This document shows, in pieces, positions 23,675 to 33,879 of a stretch of DNA of 64,000 nucleotides. The DNA is from Phoenix dactylifera (taxonomy: Eukaryota > Streptophyta > Magnoliopsida > Arecales > Arecaceae): the NCBI RefSeq assembly GCF_009389715.1, contig NC_052405.1, positions 10,209,194-10,273,193 of the forward strand, written 5' to 3'. The number at the start of each line of letters is the position of its first letter. The stretch's first letter is position 1. The notes below the pieces were generated by a model, which saw only the letters and a list, made by a program, of their open reading frames with translations, was not told where the DNA came from and searched no databases. Both the position numbers and the translations under genes were made by a program.

Positions 23675-25720
23675 TTACCTTGTTCCATTAAATGATGAAC
23701 CCCTTTTTGCAGCAAAAACCTCTGCAAAAGCCTTCTGCAATGCCCCCTTTGCAACTTTATAGATCATTGCAGATGTAGCCCCCTCTTCTGCAAATCTAAT
23801 GGCATCACGGCAGAGATCATTGCAACGCCATGTCACAGCTTTATGACAACTAGTTTGAAGCACACCACAATGATCATAAGACAAATTACTCTTGGCATTC
23901 CTGGTCCATCGCCTCAAGATGTAACCTTCTGGAAATGCAAGTATACCAACAACTATTGATACTCTGAACACATGCCTGCATAAAATACCTGAGAACTCAA
24001 ACTTGCAGCAGCTACAGCATATACTTTTTTCAGAAGCATTATAATTGACCATGTACACTTTACTAGCATCATTGATTTTTATCACACGGAACTTGCGAAC
24101 CACCCCATCCTCGATTTTTTCCATCAAGAAACCTGAAGACTCGACAAGTTCCTCCTGAAGAAAATCAAATATAGTTTTTGTGTATATTTCGGACGCTTGT
24201 TTCTCCAATGGAGATGGAGTCTTCAAGACTGGCCTGTTATGAATGGTAGCAAAGTCCGCTTGAATTTCCTTCTCATACTGCCCTGCCATGGCCTTATCAA
24301 ACTGAGTAACTAAATCACGCAAAGAGGTCGTCGTAATTGAGTGCCTCTGGAAGAATTTGTGCATGGTTTCCAACTTTGGAGCCCCAGACAGTTCAGCAAA
24401 GAACGTGCTTCTGGCATACACTGGAACCCATTTTTGACGCATATCATATAAAGATTGCAACCACATATTCTCCTTCAAATTGTACTGATCCATTATTAAC
24501 TTCCAGCATGACTCAAACTCTCCGATGCTTTCAGAATCACTTACGCATTTCTTGAACTCCGCTTTAAATGAAGGATGTGCCAAGTAGACATTGGACAGCT
24601 TCTCCTTGCACTTGTGAAAGATGTCTCTCTTGCAGAAGCGATGCTGGACATTGGGGAGCACATTTGAAGTGGCAGCACCCATGGCATCATTGTAAGCAGT
24701 AATAAGTGATACCGGCCGGCGTCCACTCATCAATGCAAGCCATGTCTCAAAAAGCCAAGTAAATGAAGCTTCACTCTCATCAGTCATGAAGGCACACCCG
24801 AACACGATGAGCTGCCTATGATGGTTCACACCAGTGAATGCGATAAATGGCACCACACGCTTGTTTTTCTTGCACGTCATGTCAACCATGATTGCATCAC
24901 CAAAGTAGCTGTAAGCCATCCTTGCCCTCGCGTCAGCCCAGAACACATTGGCCACGCAATTATTCTGGTCAACTTGAACTGCATAAAAGAATGCTGGATT
25001 ATCTGCCTGCATCCGTTTGAAGTATTCCAGGAGGCTCTGGGCTACGCCCCCTCCAGGCCCCAGCCCACTTTGCTGGGTTTCAGCAGGAGGGGTCACGAGG
25101 AGCTCCCATGGCTTCTTGGTGAGCTTCTTCTGGGCAGCAGGGGACGGCTTGGGGGCGATTCCGAGAGGGTGGCAGTGCTCAAGCACGCACCTTGATACCG
25201 CCCACATGCCATTCTCGCGGCGGTTGACCTGGAGCATGGACTTGCAGCCCTCACGTGACGATGCCCGGTTGCGGCGCTTCTTGGTGAGGTCAAAGGGGTC
25301 CTTTTTCGTCGGCCGGCCCTGCTTCGAGCACACGAACCGCCGCATGATCACGGTGTCATCAACCCGGGAAGTGAAGGACTTGCTGTTGCGAATCCGGAAG
25401 CCGACCCGCTCGGCGTAGGCCGAGAAGAAGGCCCGGGCAGCGTCGGGGGAGTCGAACTCCATCCCGAGGCGCGGCTCCTCGGAATCCCCAGAGTGCCCTG
25501 CCGAGGCTTCCAATCCTCCGGCGGCGGGCACCAACTCCCTCCCATCCCCTCCCGTCGGACCCTCCGGCGGGGCGGGGAGCAGCATGGCGCCGGAGTTGGG
25601 GACCATCGATTCGACGGCCATGGCTTCTCCTTGGGGTTGGATGGGGATCAGAGGTTCCATTTCCCCCTCGTGGGGGCTATCGAACCCCATCGACGGGGTT
25701 AGGGTTGTGATGTTCTCCAT
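23675..25720 (-). CDS. FAR1-RELATED SEQUENCE (FRS5-like) protein, 681 aa
   Basis: FHY3/FAR1 proteins are nuclear DNA-binding regulators domesticated from Mutator-like (MULE) transposases. The true ATG is at 25720 (MENITTLTPS); the frame is open a little further upstream but without ATG. An N-terminal Gly/Pro/Glu-rich tail is followed by the FAR1 zinc-finger domain at about 86-187, with C in RRFVC, C in REGC and the HCH pair. The MULE-transposase core follows at about 240-375 (MAYSYFGDAIMVDMTCKKNK, FAFTGVN-like block, FGCAFMTDE). A SWIM zinc finger lies at about 569-583 (CSC, then CRH). The second catalytic-position Asp of the MULE core is Ala here (ITAYNDAM for the usual ITD). The first 700 coding bases are strongly GC-rich, the rest is not. 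The ORF ends at a TAA that overlaps a good donor (AAG|GTAAAA), so the real C-terminus may continue in another exon. Confidence 0.93.
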   Translation of the reverse strand: MENITTLTPSMGFDSPHEGEMEPLIPIQPQGEAMAVESMVPNSGAMLLPAPPEGPTGGDGRELVPAAGGLEASAGHSGDSEEPRLGMEFDSPDAARAFFSAYAERVGFRIRNSKSFTSRVDDTVIMRRFVCSKQGRPTKKDPFDLTKKRRNRASSREGCKSMLQVNRRENGMWAVSRCVLEHCHPLGIAPKPSPAAQKKLTKKPWELLVTPPAETQQSGLGPGGGVAQSLLEYFKRMQADNPAFFYAVQVDQNNCVANVFWADARARMAYSYFGDAIMVDMTCKKNKRVVPFIAFTGVNHHRQLIVFGCAFMTDESEASFTWLFETWLALMSGRRPVSLITAYNDAMGAATSNVLPNVQHRFCKRDIFHKCKEKLSNVYLAHPSFKAEFKKCVSDSESIGEFESCWKLIMDQYNLKENMWLQSLYDMRQKWVPVYARSTFFAELSGAPKLETMHKFFQRHSITTTSLRDLVTQFDKAMAGQYEKEIQADFATIHNRPVLKTPSPLEKQASEIYTKTIFDFLQEELVESSGFLMEKIEDGVVRKFRVIKINDASKVYMVNYNASEKSICCSCCKFEFSGILCRHVFRVSIVVGILAFPEGYILRRWTRNAKSNLSYDHCGVLQTSCHKAVTWRCNDLCRDAIRFAEEGATSAMIYKVAKGALQKAFAEVFAAKRGSSFNGTR

Positions 25721-26420
25721 AAATCTCACCAAAAAAAAAAACCTTTCTTTCCTACAAATTCTTCTCTAGTGCTAAAGAATTCGAATCATCACCTCACCAG
25801 AATATTAAGCAAAATGGAACAGAAAAATCGAGAAAAATATGGAAAAAATGGTACCAATCGAGAGAAGAGAAACCCTAGGAATCGAATCTTGCCTCGCCTC
25901 CGAATCCAACGCTTTCTTCTCGATCTTTTCTCCAATAATTTTGGAAAAAGAATTACTCCGTCTCCGGTTGGGGGCTCGCGAGGTCCAACCCTAGCTCGCT
26001 GAGGCCGCCGCGATTCCTTGACCGCGTGATCCGCCTCCAGGAGTTAACTATCCAGCGCTGGCAACCATGGGACTACCCGATCCATCGACCTTAACCGTCC
26101 AATTGATGAGTCACACATTAGACGGTCCTGATTCCCAGATTTCGAATCGGTGCTTTGTTTGCCGATGACCGAAGGGTGTTGTTGTGGGGAGAAAGGAGTT
26201 CATGGAGATTGAGTTAATTTTTAAGCTTTGATGCTGACTTCGGATAGCTAAAGGGGCGGAGAGGGGCACAGGATTGTTGAATTTTAGAGCGGAAGTTGGT
26301 CGTTGCGAGGTGGCTCATTTCTGCCATCGGGTCATCTGGAGCCGTTCACTGGGAACGAAACAAATTTATGAAATAGATGGCCGGGATTGAACGCCTCTGC
26401 CCACCTAATTTCTCATTGAC
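25721..26420 (-). promoter_or_regulatory. upstream region of first FRS gene
   Basis: GC-richer flank with an AAACCCTAG-type motif at about 25870, typical of plant 5' leaders. It changes to AT-rich intergenic DNA with an AT microsatellite at about 26436-26452. Transcription start not determinable. Confidence 0.35.
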
Positions 26421-29344
26421 TCTAGATTTTTTTAATATATATATATATATATAAAATTTGCTATTTTGCCGACAATCACTTTATATATGACGCATATGAT
26501 CGAAAGAAAAAATAGATACAGATTTGCCTGTGAATTTGTGTACATCGAATCCACAAAATCGGGCTCATAATGCACTACACACGGAAAGTATAGTTTCCAA
26601 CATGAGAAATGGATGCACAAAATAATATCTATAATAAAGTCGAAGAAAAAAAAGATTTTTGATGCATCAAGAATCCAAAATGTAAATTAGCATATCGTGA
26701 CAAACAATAGATGTATAGAGTGCTTTGAAGTGGCTTGGGTAGAAAGAGCACTATTATGTCTAGTACTTTTATAGAAAATTGTAGAAGATTTATGATAGAT
26801 CAATGGCTGAAAGTTAAAAGTTGGTTTTCTAGTACTAGTTTTAATAACCAATAATCTTCTTGCCAAAAACTTCTTTATTACCAAATTTTATTGCTAAAAA
26901 AATTGAGTAATAAGAATTAGATGTTTAAGTTGGATGTTTCAATCAGTATAAAAATATGGCGAAGGCACTGCAAAAGAATATGAAAGTTTGGATAGACTAT
27001 TTTAGGTGGAGACTAATTTTTGTTCAAGAGAGGCAATAATATTAATTAATAATCCAAATATTATATTCTATAATTCTTTGAAGTTAATATTTTCCAAATT
27101 TTTCATCAAGAAGATGAATGAGTTTTATTATTGCAATTGTAATTAGAATCTAACAAGGTAATATAATTGCGAGTTATGTCATAAATGATGAATTAGCATG
27201 CAAATATGAGAGACATGTTTGATATGACTTGTATCCTGCTCATCAATATTAAGAAACCAATTTGGGCATAGAAAATATTTTCATTTATAAGAAAAAATAA
27301 TTACAGCAAAAGTAGATTAAAAATTTGTAAAAGTCCAAATTCAACATATATCAAGCTTTGCATCTAATGAGCACCTACTGAAATAGAGGGAAAAAATACA
27401 TATTTAAGAAAATGATGAAAAGGATTGTGTATCCTATTGAGAATGAACTTCATGTAAGTCTGTATTCTTTGCTGAAACTTTTCTTTCCTTTTTATTTTCT
27501 CTCGCCCTTACATCTGAATTTAGACCGACTTATACAAAAAGGAAGAGAAGTGGGTACTTCATGGAAAATGTTGAATCCTGGGGATAGCTCAAATAACAGG
27601 CTAGCTGGTCTTTTCTTGAATGATGAAATGGATCATTTTCTGAGAAGTTCTTTTTCAGAAAACTTAATCACCGAATGAACATGGATGGCTGTTTAGGTGA
27701 TGATAGAGATTCACGAGTTGATTAGTGCATATAGGTTTGACAATTCTCCTGATTTTAGAAGAGAGAGTTTATCCTAATTTGTAGGGGAGCAGTCTAAGTC
27801 TATAGCCGGCTGAAAACCCAGAAGTCAAGGGGGTAATTGCTCCTCCTTGTCCCCTTCAGCTTAACCTGGAATGACATGAACTGTGAGTGATATTATTTCT
27901 CCGCAGGAGGTCCAGACAGCAACAAAATGACTAATAAATCAACCATACTAAAATCTTTTGAAAGAACGAGGAATTATGGGAGGATCCTTAACCTTTGATG
28001 AGGAATATGGCAGTGATAGAAATGCTGTTATCGTTCGGGGGATGGTGCAGCCTAATAAGCTGAATTATAATAAAGAGAAAGGGTGAGCATCCACTTCAAA
28101 CTTGAACAAGTTATACGAAGGTAACCCTAATCTGACACCGGGGCGAGGAGAAAGTTTGAGATACATTATTTTCTGAAGAAATCAAACATTAGCAACAGTT
28201 TCAGAAAATAAAATTTTCAGCTCAGAGCTAGCTTCAGATTATATATTTGCATGCCTGAAAGTGATTTATATGTATACAAGGTACTGTAAAAATCATTAGT
28301 GATATATTTGCTAGCTTTCGAATAGTTTCAGATTATATATTTGCTTTCACCAAATATATACATATATATACTCTCCTTTGGGAGGAATACAGACTCTTCT
28401 TCAATATAATAAAGCATAAAGCTTTCATCTTTACAAGAACAACAAATACAACTTGACAACCTGAACCAATGATTTGATCTGCACCAAAGGCTAGCTTTTG
28501 ATTATTAAATAGGTTGACACAATAGAACCTCCCATGCATCCTTAACAATAGGATCCTAAACAAAACAACAATAATTGTGACAAAAAAAAAAAGGCGATAC
28601 AAAGATTTACAAGATTCAGATCTGAAAAAGTAGCCGGGCCAATGTCTGACCTTCAGGCATCTGCTTCCACATCCCTTCATTTCAGAGACAGAAAAGTAAC
28701 ACCTGAATTGTCTGGATCTTTGACGGCATGTTCGCGATGATCAACCTGAGGCATGCCCTACCAGAGTTTTTCTTCTTTTTTTAACCATGTGAAGCCCTAC
28801 TTGCCTGACACCTGGTGCTTGTTTGCAAGTTGCCCTCATCCCTTGACAAGTTCTGCATCACAAGTGCAACTCAAAGTTTGTCATCCCAGTCACAGCGTGA
28901 GATGCTAAGTTTATTCTCCAATGCAATTTATAGTACACTGTACACTTACGGGAACGTCTGCAGTATTGACAAGAAAATTTCTAACACGAAAAGTGAGGTC
29001 TTCTAATTTGTGAACTCCTTCCTTTTTTGTTCAGATGTTCTGTAGACTATTCTTTGTTATGTAAAGAAGTGCTTTGGAAGGGTAATTCATAGGTGGGAAC
29101 TAGTACAGAGGACGCCAGTGGATTGGCTACACACTGCAAACTGAAGCAAATCATAAAGCAGTAGCAAGTGCATTAAGTCTGGTGCCCAACATCTTAATTT
29201 TATTTTCATATAGGACCTGCATGGTTGCATGTCACTAGCTGGGGGCATCTCCAGTTACGACAACCGGTTGCATTCTAGTGTTTGTTTTTATTTTAACAGG
29301 CCAATTACATGTAATTGGAGCTACATAATCTGCTCTCCCTCGTA

Positions 29345-29570
29345 TAACACTGAGGGTACTCGCCCAAGGCGGGTTCCATTAGTTTAGCTAGTAAGGTAAG
29401 TCAGTACAGTCTAGGATGATGAAAGGAAGTCGAAGGTTCGTCCATCCAATTTAAATCTTCCTGTGGCAGACCTTACTCTACCCCATCGGATACCCCACCA
29501 GACAACTAAGGAATCTATGTAGATGGGCTACATACATGGACAAATAGAAAGGTAACTCCCAGATGCCGCA
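29345..29570 (+). repeat. possible tRNA-derived SINE
   Basis: 'tagtttagctagtaagg' resembles a pol III A box. About 55 bp later 'gaaggttcgtccatcc' resembles a B box (GGTTCGANNCC). The start 'gtactcgcccaaggcgggtt' is like plant SINE heads. No poly-A tail or target duplication was identified, so this is tentative. Confidence 0.3.
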
Positions 29571-30689
29571 AGCTTAAAGGTAAAAATAATGAAAGAGAAA
29601 ATAAAAGCATAAGTTCATATATTATAGTAAGAAGGCTGGAGTAGACAGCATGAATCATCATAACCACAGCAACAAGCATAGAAGTTTATCTTACTTCATG
29701 GAAAAAAATGAAATTTATGCTGACTAAATCTACAATTTCTTAAAATACTTCCTCATGCTACAAGAAGTGAATAATCTTCTGGAAGGGTTTACACATCAAG
29801 GGTTCACATTGGGTTAATCAAGGGTTCACATAGGTATTTCAGTTGACTCTGGCCAAGAATGACTTATGCATTATGGACTAGGAGCTCAAAAATTCAAATT
29901 AGCTCTGTAGCCACAGGTGAGCAGCAACATGTTGGATTGAGCCTGGTAATTTTGATTGTATGGTAGAACTGATTATTCACAAGCAAATCACCAGAGAATA
30001 TCATGAACTATAAGAACTATCATATTTTCATGACCAATTTATCCTTAACTACCATTACAGGATACTGGCTACATAAAAGCCTAGAATGTTGGCCATTGGT
30101 CAACTTAAACATGTGCAACTTAATTTCTATCTATCTCCCAAGAGAGGTGGTAATAGTCAGTAAGATACTGGTTAATCAAGGCTTGGTTGAAGTGATCAGC
30201 AAGGTTATTCAACTAATGGTTAAGAGAACAAAAGAAAAAGATTCTGTAAAGAAAAGTGGATGTATAGCTTGCTCAGGATTTGTCATGCTTTGATCTCCAC
30301 TTTAAATTCTTCACTTCTCTCTCACATTATTTGGATGCCCAACCCTTGATCTCTTCTCCTTGGTTAATTTGTTTTCATTCCTTAAGGTACATGACTGACA
30401 AATGAACCCCTATAAATGGACTGGTCATTTGGGTATGGGCCCGTAAAAAGAAAATGGGCTGGTTATGCATTTATTCTTCTCAATCTGATTATATATAGGT
30501 CAGCATTGATGAAGAGTTTCTTGACCAAACCTGACTGATTGCCACCCTTAAGAAGTAGAAGCTCCACGAAGACGGGGAAGTAATTAAGAAAAAAATGCAA
30601 TGACTCACCAAGCTGTGATACTAAAAGAGACGAACCTCGCCAAGTTGCAATACAATAAGAGATTAACTAAAGCAGGATTGAATGATAAA

Positions 30690-30751
30690 CAGTGGCGGCA
30701 TCACATATTTACAACTCAAACAGTGGCGGCATCACATATCCACAACTCAAT
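30690..30751. repeat. tandem duplication of 31 bp
   Basis: Two adjacent 31-bp copies starting 'cagtggcggcatcacatat', differing at three positions. Confidence 0.9.
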
Positions 30752-32663
30752 CAAAACGAGACAAATTATAAATGTGGTTTTTAATGAAAATTGAAAAAAG
30801 AACATTGAAAATGCCAACAACAAATACAAAAATACTGCATTCCATGAACTTCACAACTATAATGACTAAGATAAGAGTCAATCAGTGCTCATGCAGGTAT
30901 GCAATGACATATGTTTGGCTATTATAAACCCGTGCACTGCTTTGACATGAATATACAATTCCACTGACAAGGCCACATTGCATCATACAAAATTGGTTTT
31001 CACATGTTTAAAGTACAATAAATGACCAAAACAAATCAAAATGATTTTGTCTTGAATTAATGTTAGCATGATCTAATCTCTAATACACTCAAACATGCAT
31101 GCTTGCATGTATATGTGTTTGTATGTATACGCATGGCATGCACATCCATACATGTGGGTATATTTATAAATTTTATATATGTGACTTCAACCACACTCCA
31201 AACAGGAGGATTAGAACCTGAATCCTGCCAATTAAATACAAATACTGACTCATCCAAATTAAAAATCCACAGTTCATCATGATTGTTATTATTTAAAATG
31301 CCTACAGAGCAAAATCGACATCATATGAAAGTAAAATTAGTGCTAAGATGCAAAAATAGATAATGAGCTATATAGAGTTACAAACTATGAATCGACATTA
31401 CACAATTTATCATGGCATACGCATCTTAAACTACAAACAACAAAAACACAATCAGTCTGTGTACTTCTAAAACATAAATATAATTAATTCATTGCACTCT
31501 GCCATTAAACTTGTCCATTTTATAACAACTTAGTACATGATAAGACAACCTGAACAACTAATTAATACTTTTGTCCTAACTTTCTCTTGCTTGGTGCCTC
31601 TCTTCCGCCATCCACAACATCCTCTCTCTACCTCTCCACCCCCTAACAGCACTACATAGCAAATAATCCGATAGGCAAGTTCTTAACAACCTCTCCTTGT
31701 CATCCCTCACACTCTTACCTCATTATTTTATCATTAATAAAATAGGAAAGGTTATCATAATTAAGAAAAGGAAAATGTATCATCATTCAAGAAATTGAAG
31801 AACGAGAAGTTTTCAATCAAGGTAAGGTTTGTGATACTTCTCTTGATTTTCCAACTTTTTTTTGTATTTATAGATTTGCTTTCATGTTTACCACTTGTTT
31901 CATTTTTACATTCAGAAAGTGGCTCTAAACCCAACAACAAGTGCATTTTAGTTGTCCAGGTTACTTTTTATTTCATTTTTTCAATCGATAATATCAACTT
32001 TATACATAGTTTATCATGAGTTTAAATTCTGTTTTGTATTTCAATTTTGTAAGTATATTGATTTTTTTATCTTATTACTTAATTTTATTTTTTAGATTGA
32101 TATTTGCTCAATTCAGTTGATGTGTCCTGTATGAGTTTATCCATGTGCATTCCCATGCAAACTGATATAATTTTAATGAACAAGTAACTTGTCAACCAGC
32201 TCAGAATTAGATTAATTAAGAAAATAAACATTCATAAATAATAAGATTTTCTTTATATTTTTTTCAACAGGCATAGAAAATTTGGTTTTTCTTGTCTATA
32301 TTTCTGATGACACAAAATGTGAGAGTGAAATAATGAAGCAAAGAATTATACAAAGATTTACCTTGAGATACATCAGCATCTTTACAAAAAGATGCCTGAA
32401 GATTTTGTGGTGAATTGAAATGTGACTCTGTCTAAACAACTGCCCTAAGAGCAACTTAATGTGAACACTGAAACTGCCTTAAAAATTGAGTTTCTTGATC
32501 TCATCTTAATCCCCATTTAGAATGATAATTTCCATTCTCTATGGCAAATTCAACTATGCATTCAAAAATGTGATTTATTGAAGTGACATTAAAAAGAGAA
32601 CAGGGGGGAAAATAGTAACTTGAACAAATCATCAGCTTTGGGAGGAGATGGATAAGGCATCAT

Positions 32664-33605
32664 TAAGGCTGGAAATGGGCTTGAGCCGGGTTGCCTTCGG
32701 GCCGGGCTTTGGGCTAGGCCCGAAAGAGTTCATGCCGGGTTTGAGCTTAAATGTAGAGCTCATTGATTTTTCAGGTTGTGCTCGGGTATGCCGTTGGCCC
32801 AGCCTAAGCCTGAGCCCGAACAAGGCCCAACTTAGAGCCCAAATGCAGGCCCGAACCCATTGGGTTAGCATGGCCCAATTTATTTTTTGGCCCTTGCCTT
32901 TGGGTTAGCATGGCCTAACATGTCCTTTGAAAGTAATCTTTGCATTTGTGAATGGGTTAATGTCATATATTAATATTACCATGTAGTTCTCCCTCCCTCT
33001 CTTACAAAAAAAATAAGGGTATCTGCATTTCTCAGAAGTGCAGCAAAGGAGTCTAATTAATCCTCAGGTGAAGAAGCCGAATGCTGACACAAATTACATA
33101 TGCTAATGCTGAAGCATGTTTCCTTGCCAACAATGTCACCTCTGCCTTCTTTTTTATTCTTTTAGTAGTTGGAATCTTAACCAAATTGCCTGATCTCAAA
33201 GCAGTCACAGGTCATGGTAAATCTCTGGTTATGTGCAGTACCCACCCTATGTCTACTTGAAGTACAAAAAACATAGCTAGGAAGAGCTACCTGAAGTTCC
33301 GACTAGGCCAAAATGAGCCATGTTTCAAAAGCCTGATGCTAAGCTCAAAAATTGGGGATATATAGAAAAGCACGGTCCAACGCTTTTTTTGGCCCAAATG
33401 CGTAAATTTGGGCTAGGGCTCGGGCCGGACTTGGGCCGGGATGGACAGGATGTTATCAAGCTGGCCCAATTGGGCTTGGGTTGGGCTCGGGCCTGGGTTT
33501 TTGAAAGATTTTCGGGCATAGGCCCGGCCCGAAGCCCGGAAAAAAATTCGGGCCAGGCTCGGGTAGGGGTGTGACCCAGCCCGACCCAACCCATTTCCAG
33601 CTCTA
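32664..33605. mobile_element. non-autonomous hAT-type DNA transposon, 942 bp
   Basis: The left end reads TAAGGCTGGAAATGGG and the complement of the right end reads TAGAGCTGGAAATGGG, so terminal inverted repeats of about 16 bp differ at two positions. Immediately outside both ends is the identical 8-bp direct repeat GGCATCAT (32656-32663 and 33606-33613). An 8-bp target duplication with TA-starting, GG-rich TIRs fits the hAT superfamily. The interior near both ends is rich in GGGC/GGCCCG runs. No transposase frame is present, so it would have needed a helper. It lies just 3' of the second FRS gene. Confidence 0.85.
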
Positions 33606-33879
33606 GGCATCATACGTCCAAGTCACAAAAAAACCAGCAAACTTTATATGGTTATTAGTAATTTTTAAAATATTACAACATAGGTACATATCAAGTTTTG
33701 GTAGGGCAAATGGGGAGCGGCGATGGGGGTTCCCTTCCCATAGGGAATAAAGGTTATTTTAGGAATAAATGATAGTTTGGAAAGCATATAGCTGTTTTAT
33801 CCAAATACTGGAAATAGCTTATACTTGCCTCCTGATTAATTACTTCACAGACTTAAAATTTTATGTTTTAATACATTAC

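Larger units (their letters stand above)
26421..32640. other. intergenic, AT-rich, no gene recognised
   Basis: Short frames only (for example about 27412-27678 plus), none with family motifs. It contains small duplications (29785-29835 and 30690-30751) and a possible SINE-like stretch near 29350. Confidence 0.45.

Noticed and set aside
27412-27678. 88-codon plus-strand frame
   Set aside because: No motif, AT-rich surroundings, no supporting exon context.
32632-33613. Arg/Pro/Gly-rich frames on both strands
   Set aside because: They lie within the non-coding GC-repetitive ends of the hAT element.
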